Of a DNA stretch of 6,210 bases, positions 6,111-6,210 are shown in pieces; positions within the stretch are counted from its first letter, which is position 1, and every line of letters starts with the position of its first letter. This DNA is from Actinomycetes bacterium (lineage in GTDB: Bacteria; Actinomycetota; Acidimicrobiia; Spongiisociales; UBA5794): the NCBI GenBank assembly GCA_023336875.1, contig JAMBLH010000342.1, positions 1 to 6,210 on the forward strand, read 5' to 3'. The notes under the pieces were generated by a model that worked only from the letters and a program-made list of their open reading frames with translations, searched no databases and had not been told where the DNA came from. The position numbers and the translations under genes are program-made.

Positions 6111-6210
6111 AGTTCTCTGCGAGTTCGACTGGCGGCTCGGCTGGTGTCTCGATCGCCTCAAAGGCGAGTTTCTCACCGTCTTCTTCGTCGACTGTCACGA
6201 GGATCGTGCT
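6109..6210 (-). CDS. C-terminal end of an unidentified gene (5' part beyond the window)
   Basis: From the right edge, a minus-strand frame reads 33 codons to a TGA at 6109-6111. The peptide begins STILVTVDEEDGEKLAFEAI and ends with a Pro/Glu-rich tail, PAEPPVELAEN. It is acidic, has no membrane segment, and keeps a coding-like pattern with G or C at most third positions, so I take it as the true end of a gene rather than chance. I do not recognise the family. A faint likeness of VTVDEEDGEKLAFEA to the VTPEDAEKLAFA-type strand of SAF/CpaB-like pilus proteins is noted but far too short to use. The gene is co-directional with the transporter operon but separated by 186 bp containing a hairpin and repeats, so it is probably a separate unit. 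Confidence 0.6.
   Translation of the reverse strand, partial: STILVTVDEEDGEKLAFEAIETPAEPPVELAEN

Overview
The window carries one complete BMP-family (basic membrane protein, NupNOPQ/PnrA-type) ABC importer operon on the minus strand, with a cut gene at each edge. The organism looks like a member of the Actinomycetota, most likely an Acidimicrobiia-type lineage. This is inferred from the moderately high GC content, the Asp/Thr/Ala/Glu-rich linker directly after the lipobox of the binding protein, the long N-terminal extension of the second permease, and hairpins without U-tracts. No rRNA or other phylogenetic marker is present to prove it.

Layout in plus-strand coordinates: 3-554 (+) is the 3' part of a gene for a small membrane protein that resembles an M50 metalloprotease but lacks the catalytic Glu in its HGLGH motif. 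It converges on the end of the operon, with 23 bp between the two stop codons. The operon is read right to left: lipoprotein substrate-binding protein (5922-4714), fused double ATPase (about 4595-3048), permease 1 (3051-1855) and permease 2 (1858-578). At 6210-6109 (-) is the last 33 codons of another gene, of unrecognised family, which ends upstream of the operon in the same direction.

The binding protein captures the ligand (purine nucleosides in characterised relatives) outside the membrane. The two BPD_transp_2 permeases form the channel and the tandem ATPase drives it. The last three genes are joined by two ATGA start/stop overlaps and are almost certainly translationally coupled. The binding-protein gene is set apart by a 118-bp gap with a perfect 14-bp hairpin and a second adjoining 8-bp inverted repeat. 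That layout suits partial termination or 3'-end protection, giving more binding protein than membrane parts. The 186 bp upstream of the binding-protein gene hold repeated heptamers, a small inverted repeat and a weak promoter candidate, and are the best place to look for regulation.

I saw no CRISPR array, IS element, tRNA, rRNA or defence system. Apart from the edge genes this is a conventional transporter locus. The points most worth a second look are the intergenic RNA structure, the upstream repeats and the protease-like protein without its catalytic Glu.
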